A stretch of DNA of 64,000 nucleotides from Ailanthus altissimus (Eukaryota; Streptophyta; Magnoliopsida; Sapindales; Simaroubaceae), in NCBI GenBank assembly GCA_946807835.1, contig OX327704.1, forward strand, positions 3,348,001 through 3,412,000, in the 5' to 3' direction. The notes under the pieces are model-generated. The model worked only from the letters and a program-made list of their open reading frames with translations, was not told the DNA's origin and ran no database searches. Positions 47,501 to 55,884 of the stretch are shown here, in pieces. Numbering within the stretch: the stretch's first letter is position 1; every line of letters starts with the position of its first letter. A program made the translations under genes and the position numbers.

Positions 47501-48695
47501 GAAAGGTCTTTGCAGTTTGTGTCATATCTGTACACCAGACTCCCTCGCTGTTGGTAATCCCAAAGATAGAGTTTCTCTTCCTCTGGCCAGAAGCTTTAAG
47601 ATGAAAGAAGCGTGAGTTTTTATCACCTGCTCTTAGCCATTGTACCCTCGAACGTTGTCTCCAATAAGTCTCTTCTTTGTATAGTAGTGTATCCAGAGAT
47701 TTCTGGATCTTAGTAATATCCGGCCAGGTTTGGGCACCCGTTTGCTGGTTTAATGATCCCAGTATTTGCTTTTTGTCTTTGATCTCCGCTTTTAGTCTAC
47801 GAAAGTGTGCCACATTCCACCTTTTGAGCTGGGACCCAATAAGTAAAAGATTACCGTACACTGCGTTGAGGGAGCTGAGGTTTTGGGTCCATTCTTCTGA
47901 GATGATTTTTCTACAGTCCTCTTTGTCAGCCCATGCCTCTTCAAAGTGAAATCTGCTACGGGGGCGTTGTGGTGGGCCCCATTCAATTGGTACACCAATC
48001 TCACTAATAGATAGCAGGAGTGGTCGGTGGTCGGAGCCCCAAAAGTCCAGGTGTTGCACGGAGGAGTTGGAGAATAGGCGATGCCAAGAGAAGGAGCAGA
48101 GCAATCGGTCTAGTCTTTCCTGGATGAAAGAACTGGGATCACGTCCATTGCACCACGTGAAAGGGGGGCCAATAAAATTAATTTCTGCAAGGCCGCAATC
48201 GTCAATAGCGTTTCTGAAGTTCTGCATAAGGTAGGAAGGACGGGGCAAGCCACCATCTTTTTCAGGGCTTTGGAGGATCTCATTGAAGTCCCCCCCACAC
48301 ACCCACGGGAGGGTAGACAGTGAACATAGGCGTCGCAGGAGATTCCAAGAATGGACACGCTGAGATGCTTCGGGATGGCCATAGAAGCCTGTAAAACGCC
48401 AGTTTTTCCCCGATACTAAAATAGAGACATCAATGTGAAAACGAGAGTAGGAAAGAAGGGATATATCTACCTTATCCGTCCATAGCAGTGCTAGGCCGCC
48501 ACTGCGTCCAACTCTTTCTACAACAAGTTTTCCTACTAATCCAAGTTTTACTCTAAGATCTTCCAATCGTTGTCTGTATGCGCGTGTTTCCATAAGGAAG
48601 ATCACCTCTGGGCAGTGGTCCTGCATTAGGGATTGCAGGATGTGGAATATGCAAGGGTTGCCCAGCCTTCGCACATTCCAGCTTAGGAGTTTCAT
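44580..48695 (-). CDS. LINE ORF2: endonuclease, reverse transcriptase, RNase H
   Basis: 1,371 codons without a stop. Residues 1-230 are an APE-like endonuclease that nicks the target (MKLLSWNVRRLGNP at the start; GGDFNEIL at 134-141; FWGSDHRPLLL around 218-228, with the catalytic SDH). The RT spans about 450-780: KAPGKDGMPALFYRKFW, RPISLCNVLYKIIAKAMANR, QSAFIPGRLITDNAI, LKLDMSKAYDRVEWAFL (585-600), GLRQGDPLSPY (643-653) and the catalytic FADD (692-695). A zf-RVT motif (WRF-HG-IP, C--C at about 1080-1140) and an RNase H (NTDAG, ILEALAILRGL, EVESDAAGI, NRVAHELTQ, about 1210-1330) complete it. In the last motif the usual Ala after Leu is Thr. Its ATG overlaps the ORF1 stop (ATGA). All catalytic motifs look intact. 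Confidence 0.95.
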   Translation of the reverse strand: MKLLSWNVRRLGNPCIFHILQSLMQDHCPEVIFLMETRAYRQRLEDLRVKLGLVGKLVVERVGRSGGLALLWTDKVDISLLSYSRFHIDVSILVSGKNWRFTGFYGHPEASQRVHSWNLLRRLCSLSTLPWVCGGDFNEILQSPEKDGGLPRPSYLMQNFRNAIDDCGLAEINFIGPPFTWCNGRDPSSFIQERLDRLLCSFSWHRLFSNSSVQHLDFWGSDHRPLLLSISEIGVPIEWGPPQRPRSRFHFEEAWADKEDCRKIISEEWTQNLSSLNAVYGNLLLIGSQLKRWNVAHFRRLKAEIKDKKQILGSLNQQTGAQTWPDITKIQKSLDTLLYKEETYWRQRSRVQWLRAGDKNSRFFHLKASGQRKRNSIFGITNSEGVWCTDMTQTAKTFLNHFSDIFTSSNPPRSVIDRVVSGVDLRLSMQSLQWLDTPFRADEIQQAAFQMHPTKAPGKDGMPALFYRKFWDVVGPDICRVCLGFLNNGEDLGMINDTLITLIPKVGEPKVCADFRPISLCNVLYKIIAKAMANRLRKVMKDVISNSQSAFIPGRLITDNAIIGFECLHALRRNKFSAGKYLALKLDMSKAYDRVEWAFLLTIMRRFGFSDSWCQRIYRCISSVSYSIVLNGISHGLISPSRGLRQGDPLSPYLFLFCAEGLSSLLKCAEQRGDLQGLKLGSQGPTISHLLFADDSLLLTKATLANCYSVKETLRSYELASGQLINNQKSAVCFGKSISLEVAAELAHCLGVVHVPYHSKYLGLPCTTSKNKQNLFAAVKDKVWNKLKGWKRNLFSAGGRETLLKAVIQAIPAYIMNLFRLPKSLVNEIHRLCARFFWGGDESSRKLHWCSWDFLCQHKKDGGLGFRNLASFNQATLAKQGWRLLASPNSLVAKTLQSIYFPGSSFLQVKPKQSDSQVWKSFLWGRDLLKKGLRWRIGNGAAVSIYYDQWLPRPLSFKPSFPHKLPEQSLVTDLLLPSGLWNLDLIRNSFSIEESDLILNIPRSRYWEQQTDTVMWHFDRHGQFTVKSGYWLSYATDQASSSSGTLEIRSWWQHLWQLNIPPKIKHFVWRFTHGWIPAFANLKKHHVPIDDACSRCAKGAENTIHAVWLCDTLKKVRRTCDFLNGISINHNTPILDLLMECKASLSAMNFEVLLILFWRLWSIRNKSVMEKKEMMIDDVLKWAKCYWHEYVSNCAEKTKPTGIPCNRWLTPGLGVIKLNTDAGLSSKHFKAGIGVILRDHYGAVLASSSSPLQAKPSVDILEALAILRGLNLARMLGLSTIEVESDAAGIIADINSNTYSFSELGTVLHDIKIISSSFNICSFSYSHRSTNRVAHELTQIALNISSETIWFGKVPHQCNHLVLEEYSSHFN
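48692..48695 (-). promoter_or_regulatory. ATGA stop/start overlap between LINE ORF1 and ORF2
   Basis: The minus strand reads CCACAATGAAACTCC: TGA ends ORF1 while ATG begins ORF2 in the -1 frame. This arrangement is used for termination-reinitiation in some other non-LTR elements and viruses. Confidence 0.8.
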
Positions 48696-51358
48696 TGTGG
48701 TCGGCAGTCCTGCATAACAGCAGGAGCCGCCGATGGGAAAGCTGGGAGGAGGTTATAGAATTTTGGGTCCCCCTCCGGAGTTTGCAGACCCAAAACATGT
48801 TGTACTGTGTTGTCATCATCTTCTGTGGAATGGTGGTTGTGTGTGGGTGATCGGTTCACAGCCCTAGTTTCATCAAGAAGTTGTTTTTTTTGCGGATTAG
48901 AGAGTTCCGTGGTATCATTCCGTTCTTTCCGCTTTGACTTCGCATTTTTTTCCTCGGCAGCGCAGTGTGGCTTATGGCTGTTAGGGTTGTATTTTTTTTG
49001 GTTATTCTTGTACTCATGGATTTGTGTTTGTCTACGTTGCTTCTGTCTGGAGGATCTTCGTAAGGGGTCTGAAGTGTTGTTTGCTGTTTCGGGGAGAGTG
49101 GGTTGGTCAGATAAGCTTTCAATATTTTGTTGGTGTGCATTCGCCCAATAGTATTCTGTGACAGGGTCTTGTCTAGCCTTGTGTTCGGAGCTTTGTTTGG
49201 GCACGAGTTTACCAATGTCTTGGGGGCCACAAACATCCGTACGTTCCATTGAGCATTTTTGAAAATGTTTTGAGTGGCCGACCGTTGGATTAACTTTTGA
49301 GGCAGCATGCGGTTGATTGCTCGTTGCAGGCCGAAGATGGGTTGCCATTGTGTGGGGGACACCGCCCTTCGTGATGCTCTTGTCAAGTGGCTGGATGGCC
49401 TTTGGAGTGTGTAAAAGAGGCACGGGTTTACCAATGTCTTGGGGTTCACAAACCTCCGCATGTTTTATTGGACAGTTTTCAAAGCTTTTTGAGTGGTCGA
49501 CCGTTGGGTTGGCTTTTGAGGCAGCATGTAGGTGGTTGCTAGTTGCAGGCCGAAGATGGGTTGACATTGCGAGGGAGGCCCCGCCCATGGTGATGCTATT
49601 TTCGAGTGACTGTATGGTCTTTGGAATGTGTAAAAATGGTGGTGGGATGGGGGGGCTGCTTGGCGTGCGCAGTGGTTGGATGGCCTTTGCTTGTTTATTC
49701 GCAGGTTGGTGTTGGTGGTGTCTTTCCCCAGCCGACAGGTTGGAGGCACATGGACTCGGGTTCACCCCTCCATTGTATGGTGCAGTGTCCCGTAGTAGTG
49801 TTCTCTTTGTCGGGCTTCGCTTAGTGCATTGCACATGCTCAATTTCCTGCTGGTCTTGTGGCTGATGCTGCATTTCCCGAGCAGTTTCCCTGTCTTGGAG
49901 GTTAGTTTCAAAAGCATCGGTTTTGATCTCTGCCCACTGTCTCGGTTTCCCGCCAATGCATGCTGCAACTGTATCTGGTGATCCATTCATCGGGCTCCAC
50001 TCAGCACGTTGCCCATGTTCATCTGTCTTCCACCGCTCTTGGTGTGCATCACGTGTCTGGTTCTCTTGATCCATGCCGAGCACATGCTGCCATGGAACCT
50101 ATGCAGAGCTGTTTTGGCTTCTTTCTCCTGTCTTCATGTTAGTGTCTTCACATGCATCAGTGGTGGCTGTTTCCCAATTTCCTGGGTGAGTTTCACGTAT
50201 TGCAGCCAAGTCTCCAGCAGATTTTGTGACCCATCTCCTTGTGCTTCCTGGTTTATTCCCTGTCGTGCGCCTCTCAGCAGCTGTTGGACACGCCATTGCT
50301 GCCTTTCCGTCATGGCCAGATTTCTTCCCTGTCCCCCCGTCGCTCCTCTTTAGTTCTGGGTACACTTCTGCTGTTATGTCATCATGGCCGGGATCCCTCA
50401 CTGCCCCAATGTCGCTCAACTTTATTTCTGTACTTGCTGGGGAGGTTTTGTCACCGGCAGGCACTCCGAAGGTGCCACTGCTACCAACGGCAGGGTGGTT
50501 CCTAACACTTTCTGGTCCCTTGGTTCCATTTTCCACCTCTCGGCTGATGCCTCCATTGCTTCTCTTTTGGGAATTGTTACGGGTGTCCTTTTGTGTGGAT
50601 GTTTTGTAGGCTTTAAAACTTTCGCCCGCTCTGATGTTTTCTGAGTAGCGATGGTTTCCTGGTTTTTTAAGAACAGTTGGGTATGTTTCTAAACACTCCC
50701 TGTAACTGTGATCTAGAAAGCCGCAGAGAGTGCAGAATTCTGGGAGCTTTTCATACTTAAAGTCAAGCCATATCAGGGTTTCATTTGAGCCAAGTTTAAG
50801 GAATATGCCTTTCCGCACTGGTTGGTCAAGATACAGTTTCACTCGAATGCGCATAAATCTCCCTATGCATGATCCTGAATCATCGGCATCTACATCTATA
50901 AACTTTCCGATTTTGTTGCCGATTAGTTCGCCTGTCTCTACATTCATATGAATTATAGGGATGTTGTGAACTTGAATCCAAAAAGAGACGCATCCAAATG
51001 TGGGGTTATTAGTCAAGTTTGCATCCTCCGCTGGTTCCATAGCGATTAGGAATTTGTTGAAGTTCCAAGGTTCAGTCCATAGAACCTTTTTTCGATCGTC
51101 CTCCAAAGAGAACTCGCATAGAAAAGTGTCGCCGCCTAACCATCGGAATTTCAATTCTCCCGTAGGTTGCCACAGGCTTCGCATTATGTTTTGGAGAGCT
51201 TCTCTTTGATAATGTTTCCTCGTCATAATCTTGATAAAGAGACCAAATTTTGCTTCTGAACGGTGTCTTTTAACCACTGATTCTGAGATTCCGAGGACCT
51301 CTTCGTTGTGAGAGTTATCAATAGAGAAAGAATTCCATAGAGCTTCAATATCTTCCAT
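48692..51358 (-). CDS. LINE ORF1: DUF4283 / CCHC nucleic-acid-binding protein (one TAG)
   Basis: ATG at 51358 opens a frame of 888 codons, ending with the TGA at 48692-48694. One in-frame TAG (50099-50101, codon 420) splits it into 419 and 468 codons. Residues 35-205 are a DUF4283 domain (KFGLFIKIMTRKHYQREALQ, FRWLGGDTFLCEFSLEDDRK, RVKLYLDQPVRKGIFLKLGS). They are followed by a knuckle, CTLCGFLDHSYREC (209-222, CX2CX4HX4C). The remainder is a hydrophilic tail with a 73-residue tandem duplication. In plant LINEs this protein coats the RNA and probably acts as chaperone. Because the stop is alone in an otherwise clean frame, it is likely a recent mutation or a cultivar polymorphism. Readthrough is possible but unproven. 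Confidence 0.9.
49211..49650 (-). repeat. 219-bp tandem duplication within LINE ORF1
   Basis: ACCAATGTCTTGGGG recurs at 49211 and 49430, a period of 219 bp (73 codons, in frame). Protein copies: KTIQSLENSITMGGASLAM...PQDIGKPV and KAIQPLDKSITKGGVPHTM...PQDIGKLV, both containing THLRPATSN-HAASK-NPTV. The copies have diverged noticeably, so the duplication predates this insertion. Confidence 0.88.
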
Positions 51359-51515
51359 AATTTGATAAGAGATAATTGAGTTCGCTTGAGCGAACGATTG
51401 ACAAGAGATAAATGAGTTCGCCTGAGCGAACGAGAGTCCGATCCCTTAGCTAACTAGGGAGAGCAATATCTAGTAGCTTTTAACTAGGGAGAGCAATCTC
51501 TAGAGTCCGATCCCC
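51359..51515 (-). promoter_or_regulatory. LINE 5' UTR with tandem repeats and two hairpins
   Basis: On the plus strand GTTCGCTTGAGCGAAC (51380-51395) and GTTCGCCTGAGCGAAC (51416-51431) are near-perfect inverted repeats spaced 36 bp apart. TAACTAGGGAGAGCAATATC (51451) recurs at 51481 with a 30-bp period. AGAGTCCGATCCC occurs twice (51433, 51503). Plant LINE promoters are internal, so this is the candidate promoter/5' UTR. Confidence 0.7.
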
Positions 51516-51531
51516 CCATATGTCTCATTTT

Positions 51532-52415
51532 AAACATCCCACTTTTATGAAAAAGTAGAAATTAAGTCACAATTTATTTAAATCAAAAAAGGTAAATAAT
51601 TATAATTGTATTTCTTCTTTTAAACCATCTCACTCGTATATAAAAAAAAATTAAGTGGTGATTTATTTAAATAAAAGGAGCCAAAACACTTATGATTTTG
51701 TTTTGAATAGTCATCATTTTAGATCAAAGATGAAATGATAATTTGAGCTAGTAAATAGACTAAAGGCTTATGGGCTTTCTAGCTTCAAATTAAAGACCCA
51801 AATTCTAGTTATATCATGACCTATTAGATCTTATAAGTTAACCTTGGGCTATTACACTAAAAGCCCAAGGTTGCACTCTAGTTAACCTATATAATAAATA
51901 AATCTAAATTTTAATTAAAACTATATTAATTAAAATTAATATTAATCCTTTGAACAATATTACCCACTCAATTAACCCTCTATATAATACCATAATTAAA
52001 GCTAGGTCATTATAAAATGTCATACCTCTTTAATTACTTATTTGCCTCTAAGTTATTGAATGCTTCAATGATCATTTTTAATATGTCTGTATTTGTATAT
52101 AATTTTACAAATACATATTAATATTATTCAATAACTAATTTATTGAATAAACTGTGGCCACAGATTTAAATGATCAAGTACTGCAAAAAGCTTAGGTGAC
52201 ATCATTTAATATAAATGTAGACAATATTTAATTTATAAAGAACTTGTGATCTCTGCCCTCTGTATTAGCATCATATGCTTAATATATAGATCACATACTT
52301 TATAAATATGTGTTTCTTCAATATATGCTCAATTATGTATGAATAAAATTTATTAATCAAATAAAATATTCATATACATGCTTTTAAGGCACTATAAGAT
52401 ATTCCTTGTCTAACA
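51532..52415 (-). repeat. copia-5 5' LTR, outer part
   Basis: Continues the LTR after the LINE target duplication. The section 51870-52415 aligns with 37735-38514, ending TTGTCTAACA at 52415. Relative to that LTR it lacks about 260 bp near 52205. No gene content. Confidence 0.85.
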
Positions 52416-53200
52416 TTAAGATCCACAGGCATTGTTCAAGAAGACTTTCTAACTTTGTCACAAGAGCATTACATTGACAGATTCTTGAAAAGTTCAAAAA
52501 TGGCATATTATAGGCCTATGAACACTCCTATTATAAAAGGACAAACTCTTAGCCTTGATATATGCCTTAAAACTCCTGAAGAATGAGATTTAATAGCATG
52601 AGTTCCATATTCTAGTGTTGTTAAAAGCCTCATGTATGTTATGTTACGTACATAGCCAAATATTTATTATGTTGTGAGATAGATAAATAGATATCAATTG
52701 AATCCTTGATACAAATATTAGACCGCTGTCAAGAAGATTTTGGCATACTTGAAAGGTATTGCTTATGACTCCTTATGTTATCAAAGAGGTGATTTTTGTT
52801 ATAGACACCAATTGGGAAGGTGATCTTGATAAGTGAAAATTAACCTTAGGATATGTATTTTTACTTAGTTATGGCTGCATATCTTGGAGTAGCAAAAAGC
52901 AGACATGTTCAGCTTAATCAATAATAGAAGCTGAATATATGGCATGTTCAGCTACTATACAAAATGATATTTGGCTTAAATGTTTCCTAAAGGATCTCAA
53001 GATCATCACAAGTACTTCTTAGCTAGTGACTTTATATGATAGCCAAACATTTATATCCTTTAATGCCAAATAGCATCATAAAAATATAAAGACCAAGTAC
53101 AATTTTGTGAGATATATTATGGCATGGAAAGAGGTGTCAATATAATACATATCTACAAAACCATTTACTAAAGTCATGACAGGAGATATTTTGGGTCTAC
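52416..53200 (+). pseudogene. copia-4 RT end and RNase H (broken)
   Basis: Resumes copia-4 after copia-5. Phrases in mixed frames: EHYIDRFLKKFKMAYYRPMN-like (about 52470), PIIKGQTLSLDICPKTPEE (about 52530), VPYSSVVKSLMYVMLRT (about 52590), VKKILAYLKGIAYDSL (about 52730) and a decayed RNase H (EAEYMACSATIQNDIWLK, about 52930). These correspond to the C-terminal half of copia pol. Stops are frequent. Confidence 0.8.
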
Positions 53201-54285
53201 GTAAATTGTAAAATTGTACTTATGAGATGTTCTATTTACGTTGGACATTTTTATATTTCTATACATAATTGGCCTAATTACATACATATCTTTTCAGAAA
53301 ATATGTCGTTAGATTTTGGCCGACTTTCTTACATGAACGGTTACCTCAATTGCTAGAGAAGCAAGCTTAGATGAGACATTAAATGAAATGAGTAAAAATG
53401 ATTTATTCTTATGGAGCTAATATTCATTAAATGTTACTTTGATTGGGTCAAGATGAGGTTCATTTTAGTAAGTATTGAACCAACTATGATATACCCCACT
53501 ATCATGGAAACCTGATTAAGCCAGATGTGAGTTTTGTAATTTGACGCTTCATGAAAAGTAAGCTTATCAAAAATGCAGGTTAGACGCTAAATTAGTGACT
53601 GAACTAAGATCTATATAGTGAACTTATAGATATATGTTTTATAAAAGAGAATTCATTATAGCAAGTGAATCATACCACGTGTGCTTTTTAGTGACCAACT
53701 AAAGGAAAATAAGTGAATGAATCCCTACATCCTCATTGTGTAAGTTCCTTTGAAGTAAATTTTAGCCTCAACTAGTATCCTTATTACCATAAACTATATT
53801 TTGAAGTGAAGATTGATGTTAGCTACTTTTGCATATTTTTTATGATTGTGATAGATTCAGTCTATAAAACATGACCAGGAAAGTAATTAATTTAGAATAA
53901 AAAAATATGAGTTGGATAAGAAGATTTATTTTCTTGCATCTGACTTATGTATTCACCGATCGACCAGTTGTACAATCCCTAAAAGGATGAATACAATTGT
54001 GAATACATAAAGTCTATGAGGTCGAGTATAACTATTATCTATGGATTAAGTATGATTGGATTGATGTAATGAAACTAAATCTAGGATACAAGATGGATAA
54101 AATAACTAATAAATCTCTTGTACATGGTTAAAATTGAGATTTCTTATTAGCTCCTACTTTTATGATATTTTTTTAATGGGTTAAACGTTGCATTTGCCTG
54201 TGTGAATATTGTGTTAAAGATTGATGCCTAAGAAACTCTCATTGCTCTGTTACACACTGTCATCCCATCATGTATAAGTGGCAGA
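53201..54285 (+). other. copia-4 3' non-coding region
   Basis: 1.1 kb between the end of pol and the 3' LTR. No coding sequence seen. It ends with the purine-rich AAGTGGCAGA (54276-54285), a slightly degraded polypurine tract. Confidence 0.6.
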
Positions 54286-54775
54286 TGTTAGGCATAATGA
54301 TCAAAGCACCCATGGTGGGATGCCCCATTCTTCCACCAAGAAAATAAAACTAACTTGTTTCAATAACAAAGTGGGGTGACCCATCTTCCACCACGAAAGC
54401 ACAACTAACTTGTTCTAATAACAAAGTGGAATGATCATCATAACCCACTAAAATACACCCTATAAATACATGGTCTCTATATGAGCAAGTCTGTGAAAGA
54501 GGGATGAAAGAAATATGTGTACAAGTAATGTGTATGGAGCATGAGCAAGATTATATACACTCTCAAAATGAAAAAAAAAAAAAGAAGTGTGTATGAATGA
54601 GCTGAGAGTTATTGGCTAAAGAACACAAAGGTTCTTAAAATGTGAATTGAGGGAACTTTCCAACTTGTGACTGTTCTCCGACCAGAGCCAAGTAGTGTCA
54701 CAATTCCATTCGGTTCCGCCTTCAAGCTTCCACATCAACATCAAGGTATGTTGCTATTATTTGCTATTTCCTTCA
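54286..54775 (+). repeat. copia-4 3' LTR
   Basis: TGTTAGGCATAATGATC...TTTCCTTCA, the partner of 33178-33680. It contains TATAAATACATGG (about 54460) and an A13 run at 54570-54583 not present in the 5' LTR. Confidence 0.9.
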
Positions 54776-54874
54776 TCAATAAAATTTATTTATTATTTTT
54801 GCACTGATTGATAATCATCTTATTTTAAATTTATTATTTTCTATCAATGATATAAATATTTTAAATTAGAGATT

Positions 54875-55612
54875 TGGTGATTCAACAACCTTGTTTAGAC
54901 AAGAATTGAAATGATTATCAAATAAGAGAGTCACAAGAAGTCTAGAACGTATAGGACACGTATAAAGAAGTCTAGTATGAGTGGGTTATGAAGCGAGAAG
55001 TAAAATAGGGCTCGAAGACATGATGGAAGCAAAGAAAAGGCAAGGAAGCTGGTGCAAGGCTGAGCGTTGCGGCACCGAGATCAGTACCCCAGCGTGCACA
55101 AGCACTTTGTTTTGGATTTCTGAGTTTTTGACTTCCAAAATAAGTGGACTCTTACTCTAATAAGGATTATGGTTAGTAAACATAAAATAACCCCTATATA
55201 AACACTTGTAAACCCTTTAGTTAAAATCAAGCATTAAGAGAGACTTTAAAAGAGGGAAGAACTAGGTAAGCACTAAGTGCTTATGTGCGCTGGGGTGAAA
55301 CCATCATTTGGGTGTTCATTGCTCATGGTAGATCAAGGGTACACTAAACATTAGGTCATTAGATTTTTTTAGTAAAATCTCTAGGGAGTTAATAAGAGAG
55401 GCTAGGATCTTTAGATCTACAGTAGACTTAGGCAATTGGCCAAACCAAGTAAGTGATTGTGTTGTGCTTTTTGTTTTCTGCTTTGAATTCTTACTATTTT
55501 GCTTGATATATAGGTTATTCCACTGCGTAAAGAGGTTAGGGTTCAAGGTTGAACTTGGTTAGGATTTTCGCTTTAACTTAATCTCACAAAATAAATGGTG
55601 ATTCCTCTACCA
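54875..55612 (+). repeat. copia-6 5' LTR
   Basis: Inferred from the PBS position: the LTR ends ...CTCTACCA at 55612 and probably starts TGGTGATTCAACAACC at 54875, giving matching TGGT/ACCA ends. A TATA-like TATATAAACACTTG is at about 55195. A small GC patch, GAGCGTTGCGGCACCGAG, is at 55062-55079. Only one LTR is in the window. The left boundary is the least certain. Confidence 0.6.
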
Positions 55613-55615
55613 AAC

Positions 55616-55627
55616 TGGTATAAGCGC
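55616..55627 (+). other. copia-6 primer-binding site
   Basis: TGGTATAAGCGC against TGGTATCAGAGC, two mismatches, just inside the LTR and ~90 bp before gag. Confidence 0.65.
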
Positions 55628-55694
55628 TAAGGTTTGATAATACACACCTGGAGTATTTAAATCAAGGCTGCAATCAAGTAAGAAATAAAAAAGT

Positions 55695-55884
55695 TCTATG
55701 GGATGAATGACTTCAATCTTTGGAGGAAGAATATTAGGGCTTTACTATTAAAGGAAGGGCTAGACTCAGCCTTAAAGAAAAACAATTCCTTAACTAGTAA
55801 AGAGACAATAACCTGAAAGTCCAGGCAGAGAGATTGGGACATGATTTAGAAAAAGACTCACGGTACCATAATTCTAACGTTGAG
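55695..55884 (+). pseudogene. copia-6 gag, N-terminal part only
   Basis: Reads KFYGMNDFNLWRKNIRALLL, KEGLDSALKKNNSLTSKETI, then stop, and HGTIILTLSDE. These blocks (F-G-NDF-LW--K--A-L---GL--AL, then TI-L-LSDE) are the beginning of a copia gag. The frame is cut at 55885 by an inverted gypsy-type LTR. The remainder of copia-6 should lie beyond the right end of the window. Confidence 0.75.

Larger units (their letters stand above)
44532..51531 (-). mobile_element. LINE (L1-type non-LTR retrotransposon), nearly intact
   Basis: About 6.97 kb in minus orientation, flanked by identical 16-bp target duplications CCATATGTCTCATTTT (44532-44547 and 51516-51531). The last T's may belong to the tail, so the TSD is 13-16 bp. 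The minus-strand 3' end carries a poly(A) of about 15. Two ORFs are present: ORF1 (51358-48692, one in-frame TAG) and ORF2 (48695-44580, uninterrupted). The 5' UTR is about 157 bp and built of tandem repeats. The 3' UTR is only 20 nt. GC content is clearly higher than in its surroundings. It inserted in the 5' LTR of copia-5 and is the youngest element in this nest. Confidence 0.95.
37732..52415 (-). mobile_element. copia-5 (minus), inserted in copia-4 RT
   Basis: A minus-strand Ty1/copia element. Its 3' LTR is at 37732-38514 (truncated at its outer end). Its 5' LTR is split by the LINE into 44314-44531 and 51516-52415. The PBS (TGATATCAGAGC, one mismatch to the tRNA-Met site) is at 44296-44307 and the polypurine tract AAGTGGGAGAT at 38515-38525. 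Gag (42489-41896) is open and the rest of pol is readable with interruptions. The outer end of the 3' LTR and part of the host RT are missing, so no TSD can be read. It is younger than copia-4 and older than the LINE. Confidence 0.9.
33173..54780 (+). mobile_element. copia-4 (plus), split by copia-5 and the LINE
   Basis: The outer element of a three-level nest. LTRs are 33178-33680 and 54286-54775, with TSD TTAAT (33173-33177) and TCAAT (54776-54780), one mismatch. The PBS TGGTATCAGAG is at 33682-33692. A purine-rich AAGTGGCAGA precedes the 3' LTR. Left internal part: leader, gag, integrase and the start of RT (33693-37731). Right part: end of RT and RNase H (52416-53200) plus a 3' non-coding stretch. 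Without the insert it would be about 6.9 kb. It is very degenerate, with dozens of stops. Confidence 0.9.

Noticed and set aside
49465..49749. Minus-strand frames overlapping ORF1 in other registers
   Set aside because: Alternate-frame readings of the duplicated ORF1 tail. The longest frame with DUF4283, CCHC and the ATGA junction is the real one.
48807..49865. Several plus-strand frames up to 182 codons opposite LINE ORF1
   Set aside because: Antisense shadows of the GC-richer ORF1. Translations are Trp/Cys/Phe-rich with no domain, and they follow from the codon bias of the sense frame.
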